Shown here: positions 51,004 to 59,762 of the stretch, in pieces
How positions within the stretch are numbered: position 1 is the first letter of the stretch
Layout of the letters: every line of letters begins with the position of its first letter
NCBI RefSeq assembly: GCF_002504165.1
Contig: NZ_CP021404.1
Span: 1,736,001-1,800,000 of the forward strand
Origin: Pacificitalea manganoxidans
Lineage (GTDB): Bacteria; Pseudomonadota; Alphaproteobacteria; Rhodobacterales; Rhodobacteraceae
Reading direction: 5' to 3'
DNA length: 64,000 nucleotides
The notes under the pieces: model-generated
What the model was told of the DNA's origin: nothing
What the model saw: the letters and a program-made list of their open reading frames with translations, nothing else
The model's database searches: none
Program-made: the position numbers and the translations under genes

Positions 51004-51840
51004 ATGGTCGAAATCCGCGGGATCGAGTTTCAATCCAACACCGACAACGACATGGGGCTGGAGTTTTACAACCTGAGCCACCGGTTCGGTTTCCAGAACC
51101 CGAACTGGCCGTATTTTCAGGATACCAAGATCGAGCGTATCCATTACATGGCCAAGTCGGGCGTTCTGAGCCAGCGCATCACCACGACGATGCACGCGAC
51201 CACCCATATCGACGCGCCGGCGCATGTGGTGCAGGGCACGCCCTTCATCGACGAGGTGCCGCTGCCGCATTTCTTTGGCACCGGTCTGGTCGTGTCGATC
51301 CCGAAGAAGAAATGGGAGCCGATCACCGGCGAGGATCTGGAGAAGGCCTGCGGCCACGCGATCCGCAAGGGCGACGTGCTGATCATCAACACCGGCTGGC
51401 ACCATGATTACGAGGACGGCGATTATTTTGCCTATTGCCCGGGTCTGGTGTCTTCGGCTGCCGAATGGATGGTGGAGAAGGGCGTGAAGGTCGTGGGTCA
51501 CGACACGCAGGCCAACGACCACCCTCTCGCCACCGCGATCGGCCCGCAGCGCAACGGGCCGCTGCTGCCGCATCTGGAGCAGGAATATAAGGAATGGTCC
51601 GGCGGCCGCGACTGGAAAGACGATTTCCCCGAATGGGAGCCGGTGCATAACATCCTGTTCAAGAACGGCATTCTGGGCATCGAGAATGTCGGCGGCGATC
51701 TCGACGCGGTGACGGGGAAGCGCTGCACCTTCGCGTTCTTCCCGTGGAACTGGGATCGCGGCGACGGCTGCATCATCCGTCTGGTGGCGATGATCGACAA
51801 GTCTCAGAACTTCCGCATCGACGACGGCGCGGAGTTCTGA
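51004..51840 (+). CDS. Cyclase-family metal hydrolase (kynurenine formamidase/isatin hydrolase fold)
   Basis: The 278-residue protein has the family metal motif HATTHIDAPAH near residues 60-70, and DTQANDHPLATAI and GIENVGGDLDAV later. Cyclase-family enzymes hydrolyse amides or lactams, such as N-formylkynurenine and isatin. The product here is unknown. AAGGTG precedes ATG 51004. It is the first gene of the plus-strand catabolic set and is followed by a strong terminator, so it can be expressed more highly than the rest. Confidence 0.85.
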   Translation: MVEIRGIEFQSNTDNDMGLEFYNLSHRFGFQNPNWPYFQDTKIERIHYMAKSGVLSQRITTTMHATTHIDAPAHVVQGTPFIDEVPLPHFFGTGLVVSIPKKKWEPITGEDLEKACGHAIRKGDVLIINTGWHHDYEDGDYFAYCPGLVSSAAEWMVEKGVKVVGHDTQANDHPLATAIGPQRNGPLLPHLEQEYKEWSGGRDWKDDFPEWEPVHNILFKNGILGIENVGGDLDAVTGKRCTFAFFPWNWDRGDGCIIRLVAMIDKSQNFRIDDGAEF

Positions 51841-51853
51841 GCGCTCCCTGACT

Positions 51854-51882
51854 GGCCGCCGGGCAACCGGCGGCCGTTTTTT
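51854..51882 (+). terminator. Strong terminator-like hairpin after the cyclase gene
   Basis: GGCCGCCGG (51854-51862) pairs with CCGGCGGCC (51867-51875) over a GCAA loop, followed by G and six T. It separates the cyclase from the next genes. Confidence 0.85.
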
Positions 51883-51914
51883 CCACCTGAACTCAGCCAT
51901 GGAGGAGAGGCGTG

Positions 51915-52898
51915 ATGCGCAGGGCAAGACAGAGGATCACGACGGCACTGACGACGATTGCTCTGGCGGGGCAGCCTTTGGTGGCCAGCGCCGACAGCGT
52001 GATCGCCACCGAGGGGGAGATGGTCGTCACCTTGCTGGGCACCGGCACGCCGGCGCCGCTGCTGGACCGGTTCGGCTATGCCACGCTGGTCTCGGCGGGG
52101 GAGCAGGTGCTGTTGTTCGACGTGGGCCGCGGCGCGGTGCAGCGGCTTTGGCAGGTGGGTCTTCTGCCGGGCGAGGTGGATGAGGTGTTTCTCACCCATT
52201 ACCATTCCGACCATTTGATCAGCCTGCCGGATCTGTGGCTGACCTCCTGGTTGCCGCCTTATGGCGCCAAATCCGATCCGTTGCGGATCACCGGGCCTGC
52301 GGGCGTGCGCGCGTTGACCGAGGGTCTGAGCGCGGCCTTTGCCGCCGATATCGCGATCCGCATCGAGGATCAGAACCTGCCGCCTGCCGGGGTCGCCTGG
52401 GATGTGACCGAGTTCACCGAGGACGGGGTCGTCTATGACGAGAACGGCATCACGGTGACGGCGTTCACGGTGAACCACGGCGAGAAGATCGAGCCTGCGG
52501 TGGGCTACAAGATCACCTATGGCGGCCACACGGTCGTTCTGAGCGGGGACACCAAGAAGGAAGCGGCGGTGATCGAGGCGGCCACCGGCGCCGATCTTCT
52601 GGTGCATCAGGTCGCCATGGCCGCGGGGGCCATTGCCGACACGCCGCCGGTCGTTGCGATCATGGGGCATCACACCTCGCCGGTCGAGGCGGGGGAGGTC
52701 TTTGCCGCCGCCGCGCCGGGTCTTGCGGTCTATTCCCATATCGTGCGCCTCGGCCCGCCGACGGCGGCTGACATCTCGCTCGAGGCGCTGATCGCGCAGA
52801 CCCGCGAGAGCTATGACGGCCCGCTCGAGGTGGGGGCGGATCTGATGACCATCACCATCGGGGACGAGATCACCGTCGGCACCGCCGACACCCGCTGA
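51915..52898 (+). CDS. Exported metallo-beta-lactamase-fold hydrolase
   Basis: The 327-residue protein has a signal peptide (RITTALTTIALAGQPLVASA, cleavage near residue 26) and the MBL metal motif THYHSDHLISLPDLW, with further HHTSPVEAGE and GDTKKEAAV elements. The GTGTPAPLLDRFGYATLV opening resembles RNase Z/arylsulfatase-like MBL enzymes. It should act in the periplasm on a substrate of the cluster. ATG 51915 follows GGAGGAGAGG; GTG 51912 is an alternative. Twenty-five bases separate it from the cupin. Confidence 0.85.
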   Translation: MRRARQRITTALTTIALAGQPLVASADSVIATEGEMVVTLLGTGTPAPLLDRFGYATLVSAGEQVLLFDVGRGAVQRLWQVGLLPGEVDEVFLTHYHSDHLISLPDLWLTSWLPPYGAKSDPLRITGPAGVRALTEGLSAAFAADIAIRIEDQNLPPAGVAWDVTEFTEDGVVYDENGITVTAFTVNHGEKIEPAVGYKITYGGHTVVLSGDTKKEAAVIEAATGADLLVHQVAMAAGAIADTPPVVAIMGHHTSPVEAGEVFAAAAPGLAVYSHIVRLGPPTAADISLEALIAQTRESYDGPLEVGADLMTITIGDEITVGTADTR

Positions 52899-52923
52899 TC
52901 CAGGCGCCAACAGGGAGGACGTC

Positions 52924-53268
52924 ATGCATTTGAAACGGTTCAAGGAGGCGCAGGCTTACGAGGCGCCGCATCACTTTGGGTGTCACGGGCTTCGGCTTCA
53001 GGGGTTCGAGGCGGGCGGCCCGGCCAACCAGTGGGTTGGCTACAGCCAGTTTTTGCCGGGGGGTGGCGCGGGGCCTGACGCGAGGCCGTTCGAGAAGGTC
53101 TATGTCGTGCTCGAAGGCGAGATGACGGTGATCGTGGACGGCGAGGAGACGGTTCTGGGGCGGCTCGACAGCTGCACGATCGCGCCGGACGAGGTGCGGC
53201 GGATCGAGAACCGCGGTCAGGACACCTGCAAGATGCTGGTCGTCATTCCCTATCCGGCGGAGGTGTAA
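52924..53268 (+). CDS. Single-domain cupin protein
   Basis: The 114-residue protein is a cupin: GPDARPFEKVYVVLEGEMTV carries a first-motif-like region in which Glu and others but few His are seen, and DEVRRIENRGQDTCKMLVVI is the second part. The usual double-His first motif is weakened, so metal binding is uncertain. It sits between the MBL gene and the SDR gene, 3 bases before the latter, and is probably in one operon. Function is unknown. Confidence 0.8.
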   Translation: MHLKRFKEAQAYEAPHHFGCHGLRLQGFEAGGPANQWVGYSQFLPGGGAGPDARPFEKVYVVLEGEMTVIVDGEETVLGRLDSCTIAPDEVRRIENRGQDTCKMLVVIPYPAEV

Positions 53269-53271
53269 GCG

Positions 53272-54069
53272 ATGAGCGCGATGACAAACCCCCTTTCGAT
53301 GTTCGACGTGGCGGGCAAGGTGGCGTTGATCACGGGGGCCTCCGGGGCGTTCGGGATGGTGGCGGCGCGCATCCTGGGCGGTGCGGGCTGCAAGCTGGTG
53401 CTGGTGGCGGGCAATGCTGAGGCGCTGGACGAGATCGCCACGGAGTGCCGCACGGGCGGGGCGGAGGTGACGACGATCAATGCGCGCCCCTCCGACGAGG
53501 CGACGGTGAACGGTCTGGTGGCGCAGGCGGTGGAGGCCTATGGGCGGCTCGACATTCTTGTGGTTGCGTCTGGCATGAACAAGGTGGCGCTGATCAACGA
53601 CATGGCGCCCGAGACGTTCGAAAGCGTGATGGATGCGAATGTCACGCAAAGCTGGCTGCTGGCGCGGGCGGCGGCGGCGCAGATGAAGGCGCAAGGGGAC
53701 GGCGGCAAGATCGTTCTGGTGTCCTCGGCGCGGGGTCTTCTGGGCCATCCTGCGGGCTACACGGCCTATTGCGCGTCGAAGGCCGCGACCGACGGCATCA
53801 CCCGGGCGCTTGGCTGTGAGCTGGGGCCGACGGGGATCACGGTGAACGCGATTGCGCCGACGGTGTTCCGCTCGCCGCTGACGGCGTGGATGTTCGAGGA
53901 TACGGAGAAGGCGGCGGAGGTGCGCAAGGGCTTTCTGGCCCGCGTGCCGAAGGGGCGTCTGGGCGAGCCCGAGGATCTGGCCGGGCCGCTGCTGTTTCTC
54001 GCCTCGAAGGCGTCGGACTTTTACACCGGGCATATTCTTTATGCCGACGGCGGCTATACGGCGGGCTGA
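53272..54069 (+). CDS. Short-chain dehydrogenase/reductase
   Basis: The 265-residue protein has the classical SDR motifs: ALITGASGAFGMVAARIL (TGxxxGxG), GRLDILVVASGMN (NAG-like), and the catalytic Tyr-x3-Lys in YTAYCASKAATDG with a serine in LVSSARG. It oxidises or reduces a hydroxyl or keto group with NAD(P). The place before a hydroxyacyl-CoA-dehydrogenase-like enzyme suggests serial oxidation of one substrate. Confidence 0.92.
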   Translation: MSAMTNPLSMFDVAGKVALITGASGAFGMVAARILGGAGCKLVLVAGNAEALDEIATECRTGGAEVTTINARPSDEATVNGLVAQAVEAYGRLDILVVASGMNKVALINDMAPETFESVMDANVTQSWLLARAAAAQMKAQGDGGKIVLVSSARGLLGHPAGYTAYCASKAATDGITRALGCELGPTGITVNAIAPTVFRSPLTAWMFEDTEKAAEVRKGFLARVPKGRLGEPEDLAGPLLFLASKASDFYTGHILYADGGYTAG

Positions 54070-54072
54070 GGC

Positions 54073-54999
54073 ATGGAAAAGAACCTTCAGACCGCCGTCA
54101 TCGGCGCGGGGCTCATGGGGCACGGGATTGCGCTGACGCTGGCGCGGGCCGGGCAATATGTGGCGATCACGGACCCGCATGCGGAGACGCTCAAATCGGC
54201 ACCGGCGCGGATCTCCGACAGTTTGCGGCTGCTGGGCGCGGACGCGGCCGAGATCGCCCGGACGCTCAAGAAGATCGAGCTCTTCGACACGGTGGGTCCG
54301 GCGGTGCGGGAGGCGGCCTTCGTGTTTGAGGCGGCGCCCGAGAAGCTGCCGCTGAAGCAGGCGATCTTTGCGGAGGTGGAGGCGCATGCGCCGGCGGAGG
54401 CGATCCTTGCGTCGAACACGTCCGTCATCCAGATCACCAAGATCATGGAGGGTCTGCGGGGCCGTCACCGGGCGCTTGGCACCCATTGGTGGAACCCGCC
54501 GCATATGATCCCGCTGGTGGAGGTCATCAAGACCGAGTGGACCGATGCGGCGGTGGCCGCGCGGATGATGGCGCTGCTGGGGGATGCGGGCAAGACGCCG
54601 GTTCTGGTGGAAAAGGACGTGCCGGGTTTTATCGGCAACCGGTTGCAGCACGCGCTGTGGCGGGAGGCGGTGAGCCTTGTGGAGCGGGGCATCTGCGACG
54701 CGGAGGCGGTGGACACGGTGGTGAAGTCGTGCTTCGGGCGGCGGCTTGCGGTGCTGGGCCCGCTGGAGAACGCGGATCTGGTGGGGACCGATCTGACGCT
54801 CGACATCCATGAAAACGTGCTCTTCGATCTCGAAAGCCGCCAAGGACCGTCGCCCTATCTCGCGCAGCTCGTCGCAGACGGCAAGCTGGGCATGAAAAGC
54901 GGCGAAGGGTTCCGCAGCTGGACCGAGGCCGAGGCCGAGGCCACCCGCGCCCGCGTCGCCACGCATCTGCGCAGGCTGGACGGAATTTTAGAAAAATAA
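54073..54999 (+). CDS. 3-Hydroxyacyl-CoA-dehydrogenase-family beta-hydroxyacid dehydrogenase
   Basis: The 308-residue protein has the NAD-binding GAGLMGHGIALTLARAG motif, the catalytic His region (LGTHWWNPPHMIPLVEVI) and a C-terminal helical domain with DVPGFIGNRLQHALWREAV. Family members oxidise beta-hydroxy acids, CoA-linked or free (such as L-gulonate and carnitine). Next to BKACE, the product should be a beta-keto acid. Only a few bases separate it from the SDR. Specific substrate not readable. Confidence 0.9.
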   Translation: MEKNLQTAVIGAGLMGHGIALTLARAGQYVAITDPHAETLKSAPARISDSLRLLGADAAEIARTLKKIELFDTVGPAVREAAFVFEAAPEKLPLKQAIFAEVEAHAPAEAILASNTSVIQITKIMEGLRGRHRALGTHWWNPPHMIPLVEVIKTEWTDAAVAARMMALLGDAGKTPVLVEKDVPGFIGNRLQHALWREAVSLVERGICDAEAVDTVVKSCFGRRLAVLGPLENADLVGTDLTLDIHENVLFDLESRQGPSPYLAQLVADGKLGMKSGEGFRSWTEAEAEATRARVATHLRRLDGILEK

Positions 55000-55046
55000 C
55001 AGGCTTATAAGGCTGCCGGGATACACCGGCGAATGGGAGGACGTTC

Positions 55047-56327
55047 ATGACACATATCTTCAAGACACCATCGCGCCGCGGCTTTCTGGCGGGGGGCAGT
55101 GCGCTTTTGGCGGCCCCTGCGCTGTTGCGCAGCACCCGCGCCTATGCGGCCAACCCGGTGCTTCGGGTGGGCCATGTCAGCCCGCGCACCGGCCCTTTGG
55201 CGGGGTTTGCGGAGGCCGATGACTATGTGCTGCAGGCGGTGGCGGAGGCCTTTGCCGGCGGGATCGAGAACAACGGCAAGACCTGGAGCGTCGAGATCAT
55301 CTCGAAGGACAGCCAGTCCAACCCGAACCGCGCCGCCGAGGTGGCCGCGGATCTGATCCTGGGCGACGAGGTCGATCTGATCGTGGCGGCCTCGACCCCC
55401 GATACGGTGAACCCGGTCTCCGATCAGGCGGAGATCAACGAGGTGCCCTGCATCACCACCGACTGCCCGTGGCAGCCGTATTTCTTTGGCCGCAATGGCG
55501 TGCCGGGGCAGGGGTTCGACTATACCTATCACTTCTTCTGGGGTCTGGAGGACGTGATCGCGGCCTTCCTCGATATGTGGGACGCGACCGGGGTGCAGAA
55601 GGTCGTGGGCGGCCTGTTCCCCAACGATGCCGATGGCAATGCGTGGGGCGATCCGGAACTGGGCCTGCCCAAGCCGCTGGCGGCGGCGGGCTATGCGCTG
55701 ACCGATCCGGGCCGGTATCAGCCGCTGACCGATGACTTCTCGACCTATATCGCGGCCTTCAAGGAGGTGGGCGCTGAGATCGTGACGGGCAATATGATCG
55801 CGCCGGATTTTGCGACCTTCTGGGCGCAGGCGGCGCAGCAGGGCTTCTCGCCCAAGATCGTGACCATCGGCAAGGCGCTGTTGTTCCCGTCGGTGATCGA
55901 GGCTCTGGGCGATCGCGGCGATGGCCTGTCCTCGGAGGTGTGGTGGTCGCCGTCGCATCCGTTCTCGTCGTCGTTGACGGGGGCGAGCGCGCGGGAGCTT
56001 GCGGAGGGCTACGCGGCGGCGTCGGGCCGTCCGTGGACCCAGCCCATCGGCTTCAAGCATGCGTTGTTCGAGGTGGTGGCCGATGTGCTGCGCCGGGCGG
56101 AGGATCTGGAGGATTACGAGGCCATCGCGGCGGCGGTGGGCGGCACGAAGCTCGACACGATCGTGGGGCCTGTCGACTGGTCCACGGGGCCTGTGCGCAA
56201 CGTGTCGAAGACGCCGCTGGTGGCGGGGCAGTGGCAGAAGGAAGCCGAGGGCTACGACCTGAAGATCGTGGCCAACAGCGCCGCGCCGCAGATCCCGCTG
56301 ACCGGCGAGATGAAGCTTCTGGGCTGA
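55047..56327 (+). CDS. Branched-chain-type ABC transporter substrate-binding protein
   Basis: The 426-residue protein starts MTHIFKTPSRRGFLAGGSAL with a twin-arginine-type signal (RRGFLAGG) and cleavage near AYAANP. The mature part is a type I periplasmic binding protein (LRVGHVSPRTGPLAGFAEAD, KVVGGLFPNDADGNAWGDPE). It captures the transported substrate in the periplasm. Genes for both ATPases and both permeases follow directly, so the transporter is complete. GGGAGGA precedes the ATG. Confidence 0.93.
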   Translation: MTHIFKTPSRRGFLAGGSALLAAPALLRSTRAYAANPVLRVGHVSPRTGPLAGFAEADDYVLQAVAEAFAGGIENNGKTWSVEIISKDSQSNPNRAAEVAADLILGDEVDLIVAASTPDTVNPVSDQAEINEVPCITTDCPWQPYFFGRNGVPGQGFDYTYHFFWGLEDVIAAFLDMWDATGVQKVVGGLFPNDADGNAWGDPELGLPKPLAAAGYALTDPGRYQPLTDDFSTYIAAFKEVGAEIVTGNMIAPDFATFWAQAAQQGFSPKIVTIGKALLFPSVIEALGDRGDGLSSEVWWSPSHPFSSSLTGASARELAEGYAAASGRPWTQPIGFKHALFEVVADVLRRAEDLEDYEAIAAAVGGTKLDTIVGPVDWSTGPVRNVSKTPLVAGQWQKEAEGYDLKIVANSAAPQIPLTGEMKLLG

Positions 56328-56435
56328 TCTGGACAGATCTGGGGGCGGCGGCGGCATAGGGGTGCCGCCGCTTCCCGCACCCGGCCGCGTTTGGGCGGCA
56401 TCCGGGCGCAGCTATGACCCCAGGGGGAGGGCTTG

Positions 56436-57164
56436 ATGACGCAGATCCTGAAACTCGACGGCGTGTCGCGCGCCTTCGGCGCGGTGAAGGTCGCCGACGA
56501 ACTGAGCTATGGGCTGGCCGAGGGCGAGGCGCTTGGCGTTCTGGGGCCCAATGGCGCGGGCAAGACATCGATGTTCAACCTGATCACCGGCACGTTGCAG
56601 CCGGGCTCCGGGCGGATCGAGTTCGCGGGCGAGGACATCACCCGCCACAGCGCCGCGCGCCGGTCGCGGGCGGGGATCGCGCGCAGCTTCCAGGTGCCGC
56701 AGCCCTTCACCCATATGACGGTGTTCGAGAACGCGATGGTCGCGGCGACGCAATCGGCGGGGCTGTCGGGGCATGCGGCGGAGCGGTTGTGTCTGGAGGT
56801 GCTGGAGCGGACGCATCTGCTGGACAAGGCCAATCTGCCGGCGGGGGGTCTGACGCTTCTCAACCGCAAGCGTCTGGAACTGACGCGGGCGCTTTGCGCC
56901 AAGCCCCGTCTGCTGCTGCTCGACGAGATCGCGGGCGGTTTGACGGAGGCGGAATGCCGGTCGCTCATCCAGACCATCAAGGAGATCCATGCCAGCGGCG
57001 TGTCGATCATCTGGATCGAGCATGTGGTGCATGCGCTGATGGCGGTGGTGGAGCGTCTGATCGTGATCGACTTCGGGCGCAAGATCGCGGAGGGCGAGCC
57101 CAAGGCGATCATGGCGAGCCCCGAGGTGCAGGAGATCTATCTGGGGATCGCGGCCGATGCCTGA
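56436..57164 (+). CDS. Branched-chain-type ABC transporter ATPase (LivG-like)
   Basis: The 242-residue protein has Walker A (LGPNGAGKTSMFNLITG), an LivG-type signature region (TLLNRKRLELTRALCAKPRL in place of LSGGQ, odd), and Walker B (LLLLDEIAGGLTEAE). It powers uptake with its LivF-like partner. ATG 56436 follows GGGGGAGG. The weakened signature loop (no LSGGQ, replaced by LNRKR) is also seen in some LivG proteins; note it as a difference. It overlaps the next gene by 8 bases. Confidence 0.9.
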   Translation: MTQILKLDGVSRAFGAVKVADELSYGLAEGEALGVLGPNGAGKTSMFNLITGTLQPGSGRIEFAGEDITRHSAARRSRAGIARSFQVPQPFTHMTVFENAMVAATQSAGLSGHAAERLCLEVLERTHLLDKANLPAGGLTLLNRKRLELTRALCAKPRLLLLDEIAGGLTEAECRSLIQTIKEIHASGVSIIWIEHVVHALMAVVERLIVIDFGRKIAEGEPKAIMASPEVQEIYLGIAADA

Positions 57165-57864
57165 GCGGATTTTGACGATTGCCGGGCTCGATGCCTTTTA
57201 CGGGGATTTCCAGGCGCTTTACGGGGTGGATATGACCGTGGCGCAGGGCGAGGTGCTGGCGATCATCGGTGCCAATGGCGCGGGCAAGACGACGCTTTTG
57301 CGCTCGATCTCGGGGCTGATCCGCAACGAGGCGGCGCAGATCCGGTTCCGCGACCGGGCGATCGGGGCGGAGCGCCCCGATATGGTGGCGCGGATGGGTC
57401 TGGCGATGGTGCCCGAGGGGCGGCAGCTGTTCCCGTCGCTGTCGGTCGAGGAGAACCTGCTGATCGGGGGCCGGGTCGGGCGGCCGGGACCGTGGAGCCT
57501 GCGCCGGGTCTATGAGCTGTTCCCGATCCTCGAAGAGCGGCGGCATCAGGCGTCGACCTCGCTGTCGGGGGGGCAGCAGCAGATGGTGGCGATCGGGCGG
57601 GCGCTGATGTCCAATCCCGATCTGATCATGTTCGACGAGATCAGCCTCGGTCTGGCGCCGGTGATCATCCGCGACATCTACGCGGCGCTGGCGGGGATCG
57701 TGGGCGGCGGCATGAGCGCGATCATCGTGGAGCAGGACATCACCAAGGCGCTGTCGGTCTCGTCGCGGGTCTATTGCCTGCAGGAGGGCCGGGTGTCTCT
57801 GGAGGGACGTTCGGACAGCATCTCGCGCGAGGAGATCACCCGCGCCTACTTCGGAGTGGCATGA
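57157..57864 (+). CDS. Branched-chain-type ABC transporter ATPase (LivF-like)
   Basis: The 235-residue protein has Walker A (IGANGAGKTTLLRSISG), the ABC signature TSLSGGQQQMVAIGRALM, Walker B (LIMFDEISLGLAPVI), and GMSAIIVEQDITKALSVS with the LivF-type Q-loop and H-type switch positions. It pairs with the LivG-like ATPase. It begins inside the end of that gene and is one base before the permease gene. Confidence 0.94.
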   Translation: MPERILTIAGLDAFYGDFQALYGVDMTVAQGEVLAIIGANGAGKTTLLRSISGLIRNEAAQIRFRDRAIGAERPDMVARMGLAMVPEGRQLFPSLSVEENLLIGGRVGRPGPWSLRRVYELFPILEERRHQASTSLSGGQQQMVAIGRALMSNPDLIMFDEISLGLAPVIIRDIYAALAGIVGGGMSAIIVEQDITKALSVSSRVYCLQEGRVSLEGRSDSISREEITRAYFGVA

Positions 57865-57865
57865 C

Positions 57866-58729
57866 GTGGATCTGATGAACGCACTTGTGCAAGGCACGCT
57901 GCTGGGGGGGCTTTATGCGCTCTTTGCGGCGGGGTTGTCGCTGATCTTCGGGGTGATGCGGCTGGTCAATATCGCCCATGGCGATCTGATCGTGCTGGCG
58001 GCCTATCTGGGTCTGACCACGACCGTGGCGCTTGGCGTGCATCCGCTGCTGGCGCTGATCGTGGTGGTGCCGGCGATGGCGGGGATCGGCTATTGCCTGC
58101 AGCGTCTGGTGCTGAACCGGACGCTGGGCGATGACATCCTGCCGCCGCTGCTGGTGACCTTCGGGCTGTCGGTGATCTTGCAGAACGCGCTGCTCGAAGG
58201 CTATTCCGCCGATCCGCAGAAACTGGATGCGGGCCCGCTGGAGACCGCGTCGCTGATGCTGGGGCCGCTGTCGCTGGGGGTGCTGCCGGTGCTGACCTTC
58301 GTCATCGCGGTGGCGGTGATCGCGGCGCTGCAATGGACCTTCTACCGCACCCCGCTGGGCCGGGTGTTCCGCGCCACGTCCGACAATCAGGACATCGCGC
58401 AGCTGATGGGTCTGAACAAGGCGCATGTGTTCGGTCTGGCGATGGCGCTGGCGCTGGCGGTGACCGCCGTGGCCGGGATCTTGCTGGGCATCCGCACCAG
58501 CTTTGATCCGGCGGCGGGCGGCGGGCGTCTGATCTTTGGCTTCGAGGCGGTGATCATCGGCGGTCTGGGCAACCTGTGGGGCACGCTGGCGGGGGGCGTC
58601 ATTCTGGGCGTGGCGCAGGCCATCGGCGCCACCATCAACCCGGGCTGGCAGTTGCTGGCGGGGCATGTGGCCTTTCTTGTCATTCTCGCCGTGCGTCCCA
58701 ACGGCCTGTTCCCGAGGATCAGCGGATGA
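57866..58729 (+). CDS. Branched-chain-type ABC permease (LivH-like)
   Basis: The 287-residue protein has about eight hydrophobic segments and the LivH motifs LLGGLYALFAAGLSLIFGVM with MRLVNIAHGDLIVLAAYLGL and FRATSDNQDIAQLMGLNKA. It forms one half of the channel. GTG 57866 or ATG 57875 could start it. Its stop overlaps the LivM ATG by ATGA. Confidence 0.94.
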   Translation: MDLMNALVQGTLLGGLYALFAAGLSLIFGVMRLVNIAHGDLIVLAAYLGLTTTVALGVHPLLALIVVVPAMAGIGYCLQRLVLNRTLGDDILPPLLVTFGLSVILQNALLEGYSADPQKLDAGPLETASLMLGPLSLGVLPVLTFVIAVAVIAALQWTFYRTPLGRVFRATSDNQDIAQLMGLNKAHVFGLAMALALAVTAVAGILLGIRTSFDPAAGGGRLIFGFEAVIIGGLGNLWGTLAGGVILGVAQAIGATINPGWQLLAGHVAFLVILAVRPNGLFPRISG

Positions 58730-59748
58730 GCCAGTCGATCCGGATCAGCCGCGGCTCGCGCGCCGCGCGCATCGCCGCCCTTCTTGCCGCTGTGATCGTG
58801 GTTTTGCTCATCGCCGCGCCGTGGTGGGCGGGCCGGGCGGATCTGCGGCTGCTGGGGGAGATCTTTCTCTATCTCGCGCTGGCCTCGCTGTGGAACCTGC
58901 TGGCGGGCTATGCCGGGCTCGTCTCGGTGGGCCAGCAGGCCTATGTGGGCTTTGGCGGCTACATGCTGTTTGCGCTGACCATGTTCGCGGGGCTGCCGCC
59001 GCTGCTGGCGATCGCGCTGGCGGGGGTTCTGGGGGCGGCGATCTCGGTGCCGGTGGCGGCGCTGATCTTCCGGCTGCGGGGGGCGTATTTTGCCATCGGC
59101 ACCTGGGTCATGGCCGAGGTGTTCCGGCTGAGCTTTGCGCAGATCTCCGCGCTTGGCGGTGGCTCCGGCACCTCGCTGCCCACCGATATCGTGCGGTCCA
59201 TGGCCGAGGGGCGTTCGGCGCGCGAGGCGCTGAGCTACTGGCTGGCGCTTGGCGCCGCGCTGGTGGTCGTCAGCGCCGTCTATCTGCTGTTGCGCTCCCG
59301 CAAGGGGCTGGCGCTGACCGCGATCCGCGACAATGAACTTGCCTCCGCCTCGCTCGGCATCGACATCTGGCGGACCAAGTTCTTTGTCTATGTCGTGACC
59401 TCGGGGCTGACGGCGGTGATCGGGGCGCTGATCTTTCTGCAAAAGCTGCGGATCTCGCCGGATGCGGCCTTCAGCGTGAATGACTGGACCGCCTTCGTGA
59501 TCTTTATCGTGGTGATCGGCGGCATCGGCACGCTCGAAGGACCGATCATAGGAACGCTGGTGTTCTTTGCCCTGCGCGAGACCCTCGCCGATCTGGGCAC
59601 CGTCTATCTGATGGTGCTGGGGCTCGTGGCGATCGTGGTGATGCTGAAGGCCCCGCGCGGGATCTGGGGCTTCATCCGGCACCGGTTCGATCTGCAACTC
59701 TTTCCGCTGGGCTATCGCGTCGAGCGGGACACCGACACCGACACCTGA
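58726..59748 (+). CDS. Branched-chain-type ABC permease (LivM-like)
   Basis: The 340-residue protein has about nine hydrophobic segments, YAGLVSVGQQAYVGFGGYML and the LivM coupling motif LTAIRDNELASASLGIDIWR. The open frame is longer upstream, but ATG 58726 in ATGA overlap with LivH is the family start. It forms the other half of the channel. Fourteen bases separate its stop from the BKACE gene. Confidence 0.94.
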   Translation: MSQSIRISRGSRAARIAALLAAVIVVLLIAAPWWAGRADLRLLGEIFLYLALASLWNLLAGYAGLVSVGQQAYVGFGGYMLFALTMFAGLPPLLAIALAGVLGAAISVPVAALIFRLRGAYFAIGTWVMAEVFRLSFAQISALGGGSGTSLPTDIVRSMAEGRSAREALSYWLALGAALVVVSAVYLLLRSRKGLALTAIRDNELASASLGIDIWRTKFFVYVVTSGLTAVIGALIFLQKLRISPDAAFSVNDWTAFVIFIVVIGGIGTLEGPIIGTLVFFALRETLADLGTVYLMVLGLVAIVVMLKAPRGIWGFIRHRFDLQLFPLGYRVERDTDTDT

Positions 59749-59762
59749 AAGGACCCTCTCTC

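Noticed and set aside
52870-54966. Long stop-free minus-strand frame of 698 codons
   Set aside because: It lies antisense to cupin, SDR and dehydrogenase genes with clear motifs; it is His/Arg-rich and arises from GC-rich third positions. The same holds for 55005-56357 and 58387-59697.
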